Shown: piece after piece, positions 16,908 to 25,926 of the stretch | Layout of the letters: every line of letters starts with the position of its first letter | Position numbering within the stretch: position 1 is the stretch's first letter | Assembly: GCF_013204825.1 (NCBI RefSeq) | Contig: NZ_JABMKV010000003.1 | Location: 310,001-374,000 of the forward strand | Source: Pedobacter boryungensis | GTDB lineage: Bacteria; Bacteroidota; Bacteroidia; Sphingobacteriales; Sphingobacteriaceae | Reading direction: 5' to 3' | Length of the DNA stretch: 64,000 bases | Position numbers and translations under genes: made by a program | Notes under the pieces: model-generated | Database searches by the model: none | Told to the model about the DNA's origin: nothing | Seen by the model: only the letters and a program-made list of their open reading frames with translations

Positions 16908-18335
16908 TTAAATAGCTAGGCGATTCTTTACTAATTTACGTGGGTCTATTTGAAAAATTATCAATATCAGTGTACTAAAGGCAATAAATAGTGATGTTTT
17001 TAGCAAAATATGAATAAACAACCCTTCAAATGTGAAAATACATTCATACAGAGTAGGTAAAAAGGCGATTAATAGCAAAGCTACAATTTGGGAAAGAAAG
17101 TATTTATGTTTTATAAAAACCAGGCGTTGACAAATGATGTTCACCACTAAAAAAGAAACTATTGAAGTTATAATAGCTCCATAGTAACCTAAAATCGGGA
17201 TAAGGACAAAGTTGGCCAACACAGAAATTATTCCAGATAATATAGTTGTATAGGATACTATTTTTTGTTTATTGTTAGCTATTAGAAGCATATCTAGATA
17301 GAGGTTAGTTCCTGAGATTAAAACAGAAATGATTAAAAATGGGACTAATCTATAGCCCATTAAAAAATTCTTAGATGTAGCAATTATAAAAACCTCTTTA
17401 CTAAATATTGCCATCCCAAATCCACCGATCAAAAGTAAGGCCAAGTAAGATTTATACAATCTCAAGTTGACATTTTGAAAATTAGGTTGATTGTGCTCTT
17501 TAAATAAAATAGGTTCTATTGTTTTATAAAGCGCCTGTATAATTACATTTAGTGTAAGTGCCAAGGTAAAGGCTACCGAATAAACCCCTAATTCATCTAA
17601 ACTAATATATTGCTCTAAAAAGACTCTATCACTGAGCGATATCAAAATATAGGAGATACTACCTGGTAAGAGTGGCAATGAAAAACGTAACGCACTTTTA
17701 ATAATTTTGAAATCCAATTTTAAATTTCCGTGCTTATAGAGCTGATAAGCATAAACAAAAACAAATGGCACATTAACCAATAACCTACCATAATAGCTTC
17801 CTTCTAAACCATATTTAAAATGAACAACTAATATTAAAACCAAAGCATACTGTAGAATTGTTTTTGATAAACTAACTAAGATAAAACCCTTTGCGTTCTC
17901 ATTTACTCGGTAAATAACTAGTGGAATGATGGCAATAACATCAAAAAAATTATTGAGTATAGCCAGCCAAAAAAAAGGATAAAATGGAATATTTATTTTA
18001 AAGAAAGAGATTAAACTAGGAAATACTAGGTATTGGATAATAAGAAGCAGGCCATTAAATAATAGTATGAAATAGAATACAGTCCCTACTAAATTTTTTC
18101 TTTCCTCTATGCTATCAACTTTATAGTATTGCTTTAAAATGTAGGTGTTTAGTGATAAGGAAGTGATGACGAAAACAAATGTCATCACAGAGGTAGTGTA
18201 GCTATTTATCCCGTACTCTCGAGTAGTAAGGTAAGTAGTGAGAATGGGCAATAGTAAAAGCGCCAATGCCCTAGGTACAATTTCCCCAATGGAATATAAA
18301 ATAGTATTGGATAGAAATTTCTTATTGTTCAACAT
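16908..18335 (-). CDS. wzx: Wzx-type oligosaccharide flippase
   Basis: Polytopic protein of 475 residues with 12-14 hydrophobic helices. The opening FLSNTILYSIGEIVPRALALLLLPILTTYLTTREYGINSYT is the standard start of the RfbX/Wzx polysaccharide-transport family (N...Y..G.......LLLPI.T..L...EYG). It should flip undecaprenyl-linked repeat units. The ATG at 18333-18335 lies only about 5 bases after the U-tract of a strong hairpin terminator, so its expression depends on read-through or processing. The MurJ-like protein at 2183-3694 is a second flippase candidate in the same locus. Confidence 0.88.
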   Translation of the reverse strand: MLNNKKFLSNTILYSIGEIVPRALALLLLPILTTYLTTREYGINSYTTSVMTFVFVITSLSLNTYILKQYYKVDSIEERKNLVGTVFYFILLFNGLLLIIQYLVFPSLISFFKINIPFYPFFWLAILNNFFDVIAIIPLVIYRVNENAKGFILVSLSKTILQYALVLILVVHFKYGLEGSYYGRLLVNVPFVFVYAYQLYKHGNLKLDFKIIKSALRFSLPLLPGSISYILISLSDRVFLEQYISLDELGVYSVAFTLALTLNVIIQALYKTIEPILFKEHNQPNFQNVNLRLYKSYLALLLIGGFGMAIFSKEVFIIATSKNFLMGYRLVPFLIISVLISGTNLYLDMLLIANNKQKIVSYTTILSGIISVLANFVLIPILGYYGAIITSIVSFLVVNIICQRLVFIKHKYFLSQIVALLLIAFLPTLYECIFTFEGLFIHILLKTSLFIAFSTLILIIFQIDPRKLVKNRLAI

Positions 18336-18339
18336 TGAG

Positions 18340-18388
18340 GGTTATTAAAATAAAATAGCAATTAAGTCTGTTTTGTACTTAATTGCTA
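18340..18388 (-). terminator. Intrinsic terminator or attenuator between wbpG and wzx
   Basis: A perfect 12-bp inverted repeat (TAGCAATTAAGT / ACTTAATTGCTA, 18356-18367 with 18377-18388) encloses a 9-base loop. On the minus strand it is followed by TTTTATTTTAAT. This is a classic rho-independent shape, placed 28 bases after the wbpG stop and just before the wzx start. It probably lowers transcription from the sugar-precursor genes into the transferase genes. Confidence 0.75.
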
Positions 18389-18416
18389 TGATAAGTATTT
18401 TTGCCTAAATTAATTA

Positions 18417-19646
18417 CTAATCATCTAAGCCATCGTTATTTACATTGTGTCTTAATTTCCATTCTCCTTGTTCATTTTTCCCCCACAGATGTGGCGAACG
18501 GAATTTATCAACAATACGATTAAATTCTTCTTCTGAAGTATCGATATATTCTAAAAATTCAGTGAAAAATTTGTGGGGAAATTCTTGATCAAATTTCTTA
18601 ACCAAAAATTGTCCCTCTTCTCTTGTAATTTTACCATTGCGAATTTCTTGGGCTGCATCATAGGTTGCTCTACCAATTCCAAATTTAGCCAATGTAGTAA
18701 AGTAATGAAATGGGTCTATTTTATCATCAATGCTACTATATTTAGAATAACTTCCTTCAGTACGTTCAGTATTTGATGAAAACCCTGTATTTTCTACAGC
18801 ATAATAATAACATTCTTGAGGATCCCATTTCAAATAATAACCAAGGTAATGTACTTCTACACCTTTGGCATGCAATTCTTCTGGGCTTACTGGAATATAT
18901 GGTGCAAAGTCTGCTTTTTTATACCCATAATCCTTAATAATATCCTTCATTTTCACACCACCCAAGCTCATTTCTAATGGATCTTCCACAGAAAAAAACT
19001 CTGTATTCATCGTTGGAATATTATTAGCATCAACCTTGTTGCCATATTCAGCTTGATTTTCGCCATACATAACCAATTTTACGCCATACCGAGCAGCCAT
19101 TGCGGGGCCAATAATGCGCTGACCAATGATAAAGGGTTGAAAGGGGTGCAACAAATTATGAAATGCAAATTTTGTTAATAATCTATGTAGTTTGCCATTA
19201 GGTGTATATAAGATATTATCTAACCCGCCCTCGTGCATCCAGTTATTAAAATTTTTCCAGCCAATATTTGTATATAAATGCGGAGCCCAAGTTACAGTTA
19301 GTGGATTCATTCCATATTTATATTTCATGATATGTGAGGTAAATGCACTGTCTTTCCCCCCACTTCCTGGAATAATCATGTCATAAGTACCATCATCTTT
19401 CCTAAATTTATCACATAATTTCATCAACGTATCTTCCCGTTGCTTCCAATCTATGTTTACTTCTTTTTCATCATGATATCTACAAGCCGAGCATATTCCA
19501 TGTTCATCAAAATCTATCGTTTCTTTCTTATCTTTAATATTACTTTTAAATTCAACGGTCGAACTTGGTCGTTGATTAGATATTACACAACGTTTGCAAA
19601 ACTTGACTTCTGCAGGCAGTCCATAATAAGTTTGATCTGATGACAT
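18417..19646 (-). CDS. wbpG: N-acetyl sugar amidotransferase (WbpG/PseA family)
   Basis: A 409-residue PP-loop ATPase that, in characterised systems, converts an N-acetyl group on a sugar to acetamidino using ammonia from a HisH/HisF pair. Two Cys pairs (C17xxC20 and C52xxC55) make a zinc site. The PP-loop PGSGGKDSAF lies at 93-102. KLVMYGENQAEYGNK, GMNPLTVTWAPHLYTNIGW and RFDNFH-like DKIDPFHYF are family features. The length is normal for the family. It starts 5 bases after the hisH stop, forming a hisF-hisH-wbpG operon module. The neighbouring neu/leg genes imply a nonulosonate or its precursor as substrate (inference). Confidence 0.9.
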   Translation of the reverse strand: MSSDQTYYGLPAEVKFCKRCVISNQRPSSTVEFKSNIKDKKETIDFDEHGICSACRYHDEKEVNIDWKQREDTLMKLCDKFRKDDGTYDMIIPGSGGKDSAFTSHIMKYKYGMNPLTVTWAPHLYTNIGWKNFNNWMHEGGLDNILYTPNGKLHRLLTKFAFHNLLHPFQPFIIGQRIIGPAMAARYGVKLVMYGENQAEYGNKVDANNIPTMNTEFFSVEDPLEMSLGGVKMKDIIKDYGYKKADFAPYIPVSPEELHAKGVEVHYLGYYLKWDPQECYYYAVENTGFSSNTERTEGSYSKYSSIDDKIDPFHYFTTLAKFGIGRATYDAAQEIRNGKITREEGQFLVKKFDQEFPHKFFTEFLEYIDTSEEEFNRIVDKFRSPHLWGKNEQGEWKLRHNVNNDGLDD

Positions 19647-19651
19647 ATATT

Positions 19652-20290
19652 TTAATTTATAAGTTTAATGAATTCCTCTAATATTCTCAGGCCAAATATC
19701 CCACTTTTTTCTGGGTGAAATTGAGTTCCATATATATTTTTTTTATGTACAGCTGCACAAAAGCTTAGATTGCCGTAGCTACAGTTAGCTAATACATCGG
19801 ATGGATGAATTGGGATTGCGGCAAAACTATGTACAAAATACATATCTGTTCCAACCTTAGTATTGTTTAAAATAGTATTTTCCCATCGATCTTTTGTAGG
19901 CTCAATTAACTCATTCCAACTTACATGAGGCAATTTTTCTGTGGTATCGGCCAATAAGGGAATAATTTTTACACTTCCTTCAATTAGTCCTAAGCCTTTT
20001 GAACTCCCGAATTCTTCACTTTCTTCCATTAACATTTGCATACCTAAGCATACCCCTAAAAAGGGTTTTCCAGTACCTACATAGTCGTGGATAACAGGCA
20101 CAAGATTTCTTTGGTTTAGGTTATCCATCCCGTGTTTAAATGCACCTACACCAGGAAGAATAACTGCGTTTGCAGTCATAATCTCTTGCTCATTAGCAGT
20201 TAAAACTGCTTCTACACCCAAGCTCTCCAAAGCATTCACCATACTTTTTACATTACCTATTCCGTAATCTATTACAACGATCTTCTTCAT
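19652..20290 (-). CDS. hisH: HisH-type glutamine amidotransferase subunit (glycan paralogue)
   Basis: Class I glutaminase of 212 residues that releases ammonia from glutamine for a partner synthase. The catalytic triad is intact: Cys81 in GVCLGMQ, His192 and Glu194 in YGTQFHPEKSG. The oxyanion region LPGVGAF is present. Where histidine-pathway HisH enzymes have PHMGWN, this protein has PHVSWN. Its stop-start arrangement (ATGA overlap with hisF) and the adjacent wbpG show that it serves the sugar amidotransferase rather than histidine synthesis. No other his gene is nearby. It should supply ammonia through HisF to WbpG. Confidence 0.92.
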   Translation of the reverse strand: MKKIVVIDYGIGNVKSMVNALESLGVEAVLTANEQEIMTANAVILPGVGAFKHGMDNLNQRNLVPVIHDYVGTGKPFLGVCLGMQMLMEESEEFGSSKGLGLIEGSVKIIPLLADTTEKLPHVSWNELIEPTKDRWENTILNNTKVGTDMYFVHSFAAIPIHPSDVLANCSYGNLSFCAAVHKKNIYGTQFHPEKSGIFGLRILEEFIKLIN

Positions 20291-21042
20291 ATCCTTACCT
20301 TGATGCCATCTGCATCCATTGCTTTTTTAATGTCTCCTACAGTAAATGAATTGTAATGAAGTATAGCAGCTATTGCTACAGCGCTAACTTTTGTTTGTTT
20401 ACAAAGATTAGCAACATGGCTAGGATTTCCAGCTCCTCCACTCGCTATTACTGGTATAGAAACCTTTGCCGCTATTTTTTCTATTAAAGGAATTTCAAAT
20501 CCCCTTTTGGTTCCTTCCTGATCTATAGATGTAACCATTAATTCTCCAGCGCCAAGCTGTTCGAGTTTACATGCCCATTCTATTGCATCAATTCCGGTTT
20601 CTTCTCTACCATTATCCACGTATGCTTCCCAAGAGTTTCCCTTTCTTTTTGCCTCAATAGATCCAACAATGCATTGAGAACCATAAATTCTTGATGCTTC
20701 AGTAATTATGTTTGGGGTTTTTATAGCTTGAGTATTTAGAGAGATTTTATCTGCACCAGATTTCAATGCCATTTCAATATCATTGATAGACCTTATCCCA
20801 CCTCCAATTGTAATAGGTACAAAAACCTCCTTACAAGCTTGTTCAATAATATGAAATAAATTATTTCTTCCATATAGACTTGCTACGGCATCCATAAATA
20901 TAATTTCGTCAATTCCATCATGATAATATCTTCTGGCAAGTTCAAATGGATCACCCACTTTTCTTAAACCCTCCAAATGAATGCCTTTAATTACAAATTC
21001 ATTTTTTACATCTATCCTAGCAATTAGCCTTTTCTTACTCAT
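20287..21042 (-). CDS. hisF: HisF-type cyclase subunit paralogue, Asp130 replaced by Glu
   Basis: A (beta/alpha)8 barrel of 251 residues with the full HisF layout: Asp11 in ARIDVKNE, the phosphate-binding ITIGGGIRS, VTSIDQEGTKRG and IASGGAGN. The second catalytic aspartate of imidazole-glycerol-phosphate synthase (Asp130 in A-I-D-A-K-R) is Glu here (GSIEAKR, residues 128-133). That fits a paralogue kept as an ammonia channel partner for HisH and WbpG rather than a histidine enzyme. It overlaps hisH by four bases and follows the SDR gene after 29 bases. Whether it still binds a ligand is unknown. Confidence 0.9.
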   Translation of the reverse strand: MSKKRLIARIDVKNEFVIKGIHLEGLRKVGDPFELARRYYHDGIDEIIFMDAVASLYGRNNLFHIIEQACKEVFVPITIGGGIRSINDIEMALKSGADKISLNTQAIKTPNIITEASRIYGSQCIVGSIEAKRKGNSWEAYVDNGREETGIDAIEWACKLEQLGAGELMVTSIDQEGTKRGFEIPLIEKIAAKVSIPVIASGGAGNPSHVANLCKQTKVSAVAIAAILHYNSFTVGDIKKAMDADGIKVRI

Positions 21043-21071
21043 GAATTATGCTTAGTTATTTTTGTATTGTC

Positions 21072-21923
21072 TTATTTAAATATTACCTTAAAACTTTCCG
21101 GTATAGAGTTATTATACTTAATACCAATTTGCTTTTTCAACTTTTCATCAGTTATATGTAACGTATTGTCTGGAGCAACTACATTATCAAAAAATCCTTG
21201 AAATTTAATATGTAGTACTTGCTCTGCGGAGCTGATCAATTCTTTTAGTGTAAACCTATCAGGACCTATAAGGTTATATTTTCCACTAATGGATTGTGAT
21301 AACAATTCAACAGCAATAGATGCGCAATCTTTTACATGCAAATAATAGCGTACCATTTCTCCATTATTATTAAATTCAAGTATCCTATCAGAATTGTATG
21401 ACCTCTTCATATAGCTAAATACCCCCTTTGGTTGCTCATCACCATACAAATTAGATAACCTTACTATGCAATATTTATTATCATCTAATTTACTTTCGAT
21501 TAAATATTCTGCAAAGGCCTTGGAACATGAATATGGTGTTTCAGGGTTTAGGTCTGTTTCTTCATTGGCACTTTTAACAGATCCATAAACAGTAACTGTT
21601 GAAAAATGAAATAAAAATTTATTTGTCTTTACAACAGCATCAGTAATTCGATTTATGCCTTCAGTATTTAATCTAAAACATATGTTAATGGGATTAGTAA
21701 TTTGACCCAAGCAATTTACTACGATATTGTAATTTTTAATAATGCTTATTAAATCTTCGGTACTGGATTTAAGTAAATCTAATGCATAAAACTCAACCCC
21801 ATCAATATTCGGGTTAACAAGGTCTATACATCCAATTTGATTATACCCATTTAATTTCAAGGAATTGATTAATGTTCTTCCTAAAAATCCGCCACCCGCT
21901 AAGATTATAACATCTTTATTCAT
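21072..21923 (-). CDS. SDR oxidoreductase in the nonulosonate block, possible 4-keto-sugar reductase
   Basis: Extended short-chain dehydrogenase of 283 residues. GGGFLG at 10-15 binds NAD(P), FHFSTVTVYGS gives the catalytic Ser/Thr near 108-111, and Y131/K135 (PYSCSK) complete the active site. Substrate-side residues (VRLSNLYG, RYYLHVKDCA) look like nucleotide-sugar SDRs. It overlaps neuC by 8 bases, so it is firmly part of the pathway operon. No classical legionaminic pathway gene matches it. It could reduce the 4-keto product of LegB, taking the place of the missing aminotransferase, or reduce the GDP-4-keto product of Gmd. Family is clear; reaction is inferred. Confidence 0.8.
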   Translation of the reverse strand: MNKDVIILAGGGFLGRTLINSLKLNGYNQIGCIDLVNPNIDGVEFYALDLLKSSTEDLISIIKNYNIVVNCLGQITNPINICFRLNTEGINRITDAVVKTNKFLFHFSTVTVYGSVKSANEETDLNPETPYSCSKAFAEYLIESKLDDNKYCIVRLSNLYGDEQPKGVFSYMKRSYNSDRILEFNNNGEMVRYYLHVKDCASIAVELLSQSISGKYNLIGPDRFTLKELISSAEQVLHIKFQGFFDNVVAPDNTLHITDEKLKKQIGIKYNNSIPESFKVIFK

Positions 21924-23052
21924 AAAAACGTTTTTGAATTATGCCTTCTAAAGAAACATTTTTCATAACCTCAATGATTTGATCAGCCGAATTACCTACG
22001 CCGTATGGATTTACAATTGTTTTTACAAAAGATCTAAATTCCTCATCATAAATAGCCTTTTCTATCCCTTTTTTGATCGCTTCTTTATTGTTTGGAACAT
22101 CAATTACATTTTCTGCTCTTTCTCTACCCATTTGTCTATTCCCAATATTAACAGCAGGAATTTTATAAGTAGGCGTTTCATGGATGCCCGAACTTGAATT
22201 TCCTACAAGTGCCCAAGCATTTCTATATAAATTTATAAACTTGTTTGTTGGTAAACTAGGGTACCATTTAAGCCCAGAATTTTTAATTTCATTAATGATA
22301 TTAGAGAAACCAGCATCATTATTAGGTAATAAAACTAGGCATTGTATACCTAATTCTTTAATAGCATTGATTGTTTCTTTAATTTGATCTAAAGATGTAG
22401 CAGCCTCTGTAGTTACAGGATGCTGAATCATAATAACAAATGGTTTTGAAAAATCAAGATCAAATTCTTTTTCCAATTCTTCTTTAGGAATAATAGGTGT
22501 ACTTACTAGGACATCAATTGATGGGCACCCAACTACAAAAATATTATCAGGGTCTTCTCCCATTCTTATTAATCTATCTTTAGCATCCTCTGTAGCAGGC
22601 AAATGAATATGCGAGAATTTGCTCATAGCATGACGAATACTTTCATCTATGCTTCCTGTAACTTCTCCACCTTGAATATGTAACACAGGAATATTCATGT
22701 GTGCTGCGGCAATAGTTACAGCAAAATTTCCACCAATGTCAAATCCTGATAATACTAAATCTGGTTTAGATTTTTCCAACTCGTCTGTAAGTCCGCTAAG
22801 TACTCTCGCCATAGATCTTACCATTTCTGCACCTGTATCTGGTCTTTTCTCATTAAACATCGGAACTCTTGCAGAGATTACAAATCCATCCTCTTCTATG
22901 TAGTTAATATCACTACCGTGCTCTTCCAACAAGCAAATTCCAGTTACTACTAAATATATTTCAAAGAAAGGGTCTTTCACCATCTTTTCAAGGATAGGTT
23001 TATATCTGCTATAATCTGCTCTTCTTTCTACTACTACAAAAACTTTTTTCAT
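21916..23052 (-). CDS. neuC: Hydrolysing UDP/GDP-HexNAc 2-epimerase (NeuC/LegG)
   Basis: A 378-residue GT-B-fold epimerase that releases the nucleotide while inverting C2, giving the ManNAc-type substrate for NeuB. Family marks are ERRADYSRYKPIL at the N-terminus, HIQGGEVTGSIDESIRHAMSK (E130, R140), LPATEDAKDRLIRMGEDPDNIFVVGCPSID and VGNSSSGIHETPTYKIPAVNIGNRQMGRERAENV near the C-terminus. The usual H-GGE is Q-GGE here. Length is normal. It follows the nucleotidyltransferase gene after 12 bases and overlaps the SDR gene by 8. LegG or PtmD-like use of a 6-deoxy sugar is suggested by neighbouring legB. Confidence 0.93.
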   Translation of the reverse strand: MKKVFVVVERRADYSRYKPILEKMVKDPFFEIYLVVTGICLLEEHGSDINYIEEDGFVISARVPMFNEKRPDTGAEMVRSMARVLSGLTDELEKSKPDLVLSGFDIGGNFAVTIAAAHMNIPVLHIQGGEVTGSIDESIRHAMSKFSHIHLPATEDAKDRLIRMGEDPDNIFVVGCPSIDVLVSTPIIPKEELEKEFDLDFSKPFVIMIQHPVTTEAATSLDQIKETINAIKELGIQCLVLLPNNDAGFSNIINEIKNSGLKWYPSLPTNKFINLYRNAWALVGNSSSGIHETPTYKIPAVNIGNRQMGRERAENVIDVPNNKEAIKKGIEKAIYDEEFRSFVKTIVNPYGVGNSADQIIEVMKNVSLEGIIQKRFYE

Positions 23053-23064
23053 ATTTATCTTAAT

Positions 23065-24102
23065 TTAATATAATTGGATATGTTTAATATCCTCTTGTGC
23101 CTTAGCAAAATCTGTATGGTTTCCAATATCTAACCAATAACCAAGAATGGGGTAATTTACGAGTTTTAAATTCTTTCCAATAATCAATTCCATTAGATCT
23201 GTCGCATTAAAAAATGTAGATTCTGGTATTAGGTCTATCATTTCTTTTTTTATAAGATAGATTCCTGCATTAGAATAATAGGTGTAGGTTGGTTTTTCCT
23301 TTAGGGAAGTTATTGAATTGTCTTTCCCTAATTCTAGAACAGCATATGGAACATTGACATTGTACGCTGTGGTTGCTACAGCCATATCCGCATCACTATT
23401 TTTAAAGAAATTATAAAAATCTTCAAAGTCGATATTTGTCAATAAATCAGAATTCATAACCAATACATCATCATTACTCGCATTATTCATGAGTTTTAAT
23501 GCCCCAATGGTCCCCATAGGTGTATCTTCCAATACATAGCAAATATTTATTTTTTTTGCTTCTCCGTTTCCAAAATAAGTTTCTATTTTTTCTGCCAAGT
23601 ATTTAGTAGAGATACAAAAGTTATTAACTCCATATCCCATTAACCTGTCTATGTTATGCTCAATAATAGGTTTATCACCAACTTTTAAGAGTGGTTTTGG
23701 AACCTCTAATGTTAATGGGCGAAGACGTGTTCCTTCGCCTCCAGCCATAATAAGTACATCAACAGATATATATCCTTTTATATTTTCAAGGTCTAAAATC
23801 TTGATAATCTTAAATTCGTCGTTAAGTAATGGAACTTGAAAAATTTTATTATTCCTTAATTGATATATCTTTTTAGAATTTATAGTTTGACGTGTCAGAA
23901 ATTCGAACTTTTTGTTCATAATCGAGTCCACAAGATCTATCAATTCATAACCATTTATTAATCCACGTCGAATATCACCATCAGTTAGTGTTCCTACTAT
24001 TTTATCATCACTATCTTTCACAAATAATGTAAATCCGCTCTCTAGTTGATTTAAGGTTTTTAAAGCATCTTTTATAGTAGCAGAAATAGGAATGACATTC
24101 AT
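23065..24102 (-). CDS. CBS-domain nucleotidyltransferase, PtmE-like
   Basis: A 345-residue fusion. Residues 1-115 hold two CBS motifs (TLFVKDSDDKIVGTLTDGDIRRGLI is the hallmark first half). Residues 116-345 are a sugar-nucleotidyltransferase with VDVLIMAGGEGTRLRPLTLEVPKPLLKV, LVMNSDLLTNIDF and YSNAGIYLIKKEM. This architecture is that of PtmE of Campylobacter, which makes a GDP-amino-sugar for legionaminic acid synthesis. Activation of GlcN- or GlcNAc-1-phosphate is the likely role, with CBS domains sensing nucleotides. It lies between neuB and neuC, as in legionaminic loci. The nucleotide used (GDP or UDP) is not decidable from sequence. Confidence 0.85.
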   Translation of the reverse strand: MNVIPISATIKDALKTLNQLESGFTLFVKDSDDKIVGTLTDGDIRRGLINGYELIDLVDSIMNKKFEFLTRQTINSKKIYQLRNNKIFQVPLLNDEFKIIKILDLENIKGYISVDVLIMAGGEGTRLRPLTLEVPKPLLKVGDKPIIEHNIDRLMGYGVNNFCISTKYLAEKIETYFGNGEAKKINICYVLEDTPMGTIGALKLMNNASNDDVLVMNSDLLTNIDFEDFYNFFKNSDADMAVATTAYNVNVPYAVLELGKDNSITSLKEKPTYTYYSNAGIYLIKKEMIDLIPESTFFNATDLMELIIGKNLKLVNYPILGYWLDIGNHTDFAKAQEDIKHIQLY

Positions 24103-24142
24103 TTTTATCGATTTTTTTTGTCTTATTTTAATTAATTATCTA

Positions 24143-25192
24143 TTACAGCACATATTCCCATTTTAACTGAGTATCGTTAGCTATATCTTTAGCGGCTGTT
24201 TTACCAAGAATAGTATTAAATTCTTCAGCTAAAATCTGTCCAGTTCCTGGCCTTTTAACCCATAAATTATCTTTGGTAAACGTATCGCCTTTTTTAATAT
24301 TATCAATGGTAACAACCGATGCATAAGCAAAATCAATAGTAGCTTGCTCTTCTTTAAGCGCACCTTTTTCTCCTCCTCGTTCTAATTTTAGGATATTTGC
24401 TCCATTTATAAGTTCAATCAACGCCTTAGGGTCCATAGAGCAAACTATATCTGGACCAACCCTAGACATACTATCGGTAAAATGTCTTTCCAAAATTGAT
24501 GCACCTAATGCTACTGCACCTAAGCATGCCAAATTATCTGTAGTATGATCGGATAGTCCAATTACGGCATCAGGAAACTCTTCTTGTAATTGATTCATTG
24601 CTCCAAGGCGGACCAAATTTGGAGGTGTTGGGTAGATATTAGTACAATGTAACAACGCATAAGGAATATTGAATTTTTTGAAGATTGCAACAGCCTTTTT
24701 AACACTTTCAATACTATTCATTCCTGTACTTAAAATGATAGGTTTTCCAAAGCTTGCAATATGCTCCAATAAGGGATAATTATTACACTCTCCAGAACCT
24801 ATTTTATATGCCTGAACATCCATTCTTCTAAGTCTATCTGCGGCTGCACGAGAAAATGGACTACTCATAAAAATCATACCTTTACTTTCAACATACTTCT
24901 TTAGCTCAATCTCATCTTTTTCATTCAATGCACATCTTTCCATAATTTCATATATGGATGTTTTGGTATGTCCTGGTATTACATTCTTCGCTTCGCTTGT
25001 CATCTCATCTTCAACAATATGAGTTTGATGTTTAATAACTTCAGCACCACCACTGTGAGCGGCATCAACAATTTCTTTCGCCAATGCCAAAGAACCTCCA
25101 TGGTTAATACCTATCTCTGCTATAATTAACGGATTATGGTTATATCCAATTTTTCTTCCTGCAATCTCGAATTCTACATCATTATTTTTCAT
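24143..25192 (-). CDS. neuB: N-acylneuraminate/legionaminate synthase
   Basis: Condenses a ManNAc-type six-carbon sugar with phosphoenolpyruvate to a nine-carbon 2-keto acid. The NeuB barrel is clear: [15 protein letters not shown] (residues about 21-35), [66 protein letters not shown] and LERHFTDS. The C-terminal SAF/antifreeze-like domain (about 285-349) includes [11 protein letters not shown]. The YPTPxxxxRLGAM loop resembles LegI-type enzymes. The start overlaps the neuA stop by four bases (ATGA). All catalytic regions look intact. Confidence 0.95.
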   Translation of the reverse strand: MKNNDVEFEIAGRKIGYNHNPLIIAEIGINHGGSLALAKEIVDAAHSGGAEVIKHQTHIVEDEMTSEAKNVIPGHTKTSIYEIMERCALNEKDEIELKKYVESKGMIFMSSPFSRAAADRLRRMDVQAYKIGSGECNNYPLLEHIASFGKPIILSTGMNSIESVKKAVAIFKKFNIPYALLHCTNIYPTPPNLVRLGAMNQLQEEFPDAVIGLSDHTTDNLACLGAVALGASILERHFTDSMSRVGPDIVCSMDPKALIELINGANILKLERGGEKGALKEEQATIDFAYASVVTIDNIKKGDTFTKDNLWVKRPGTGQILAEEFNTILGKTAAKDIANDTQLKWEYVL

Positions 25193-25887
25193 AATTTACT
25201 ATTATACTTTTTACCAATAAACTCGGCCCAATCTAGATCATCTTTAGTATCTATGTCAATATCTGAAAACGGACTATCCACTACAAACGGCTTAATCTTT
25301 TTACCAAATAAATCATTCTGATTTAAAATAATAGCTGTTTTGGTGATATAAATTAATCCATTCTCATAATAGCTTGGGATCATGTCTTGAGATCTTTCAC
25401 CTAATTTATAAGTTAGAGGTTCAAAAATATTGTCCTTAATTTTTCCAATTTTATGTCGATTAATTGATACTGAAATTAAAGAATCTATATCATTTTTACA
25501 GTTTAAGAAAGCCTCTACACATTGGCCAATTAAATTTTCTGGCCGCAATGGATTTGTTGGCTGTAATGTTAAAACTGCAGTTGGATTTAAGGAACTAACC
25601 TGCTCATTGTTTAATGCATGTCTAATCGCGGCTGCTGTTGTTGCGAAGTCTGATGATAATTCTTCTGGTCTTTTTACAATTTTTGCTCCATAAAAAATTG
25701 CAACTTCTGCTATATCGTCATCATCAGTTGTGACAAAAATATCATCAATATAGACACATTGCTTCGCAGCTAGTATAGAATGAGCAAGTAATGGCTTGCC
25801 TAAGAAATCGATTATATTTTTCCCTGGTAATCGCTTTGATTTACCTCTTGCGGGTATAATACATATAATTTTACCGGGATTAATCAT
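25189..25887 (-). CDS. neuA: CMP-nonulosonate (N-acylneuraminate/legionaminate) cytidylyltransferase
   Basis: Activates the nonulosonic acid with CTP. The product from the ATG at 25885-25887 is 232 residues and opens with [21 protein letters not shown], the CTP-binding signature. It continues with [32 protein letters not shown] and a C-terminal [16 protein letters not shown] supplying metal-binding Asp residues. An in-frame TTG 24 bases upstream would add eight residues, but the ATG gives the normal family N-terminus. It ends with a four-base overlap with neuB. Assignment to LegF or NeuA subtypes rests on neighbours only. Confidence 0.93.
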   Translation of the reverse strand: MINPGKIICIIPARGKSKRLPGKNIIDFLGKPLLAHSILAAKQCVYIDDIFVTTDDDDIAEVAIFYGAKIVKRPEELSSDFATTAAAIRHALNNEQVSSLNPTAVLTLQPTNPLRPENLIGQCVEAFLNCKNDIDSLISVSINRHKIGKIKDNIFEPLTYKLGERSQDMIPSYYENGLIYITKTAIILNQNDLFGKKIKPFVVDSPFSDIDIDTKDDLDWAEFIGKKYNSKL

Positions 25888-25926
25888 TACATCTTTTATA
25901 CATGAGTCCAAAATTGATCTCTTTCT

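Noticed and set aside
19652..21042. Histidine biosynthesis operon suggested by hisH and hisF
   Set aside because: No other his gene is nearby, the pair is fused to wbpG and neu genes, and HisF carries Glu at position 130. A glycan role is much more likely.
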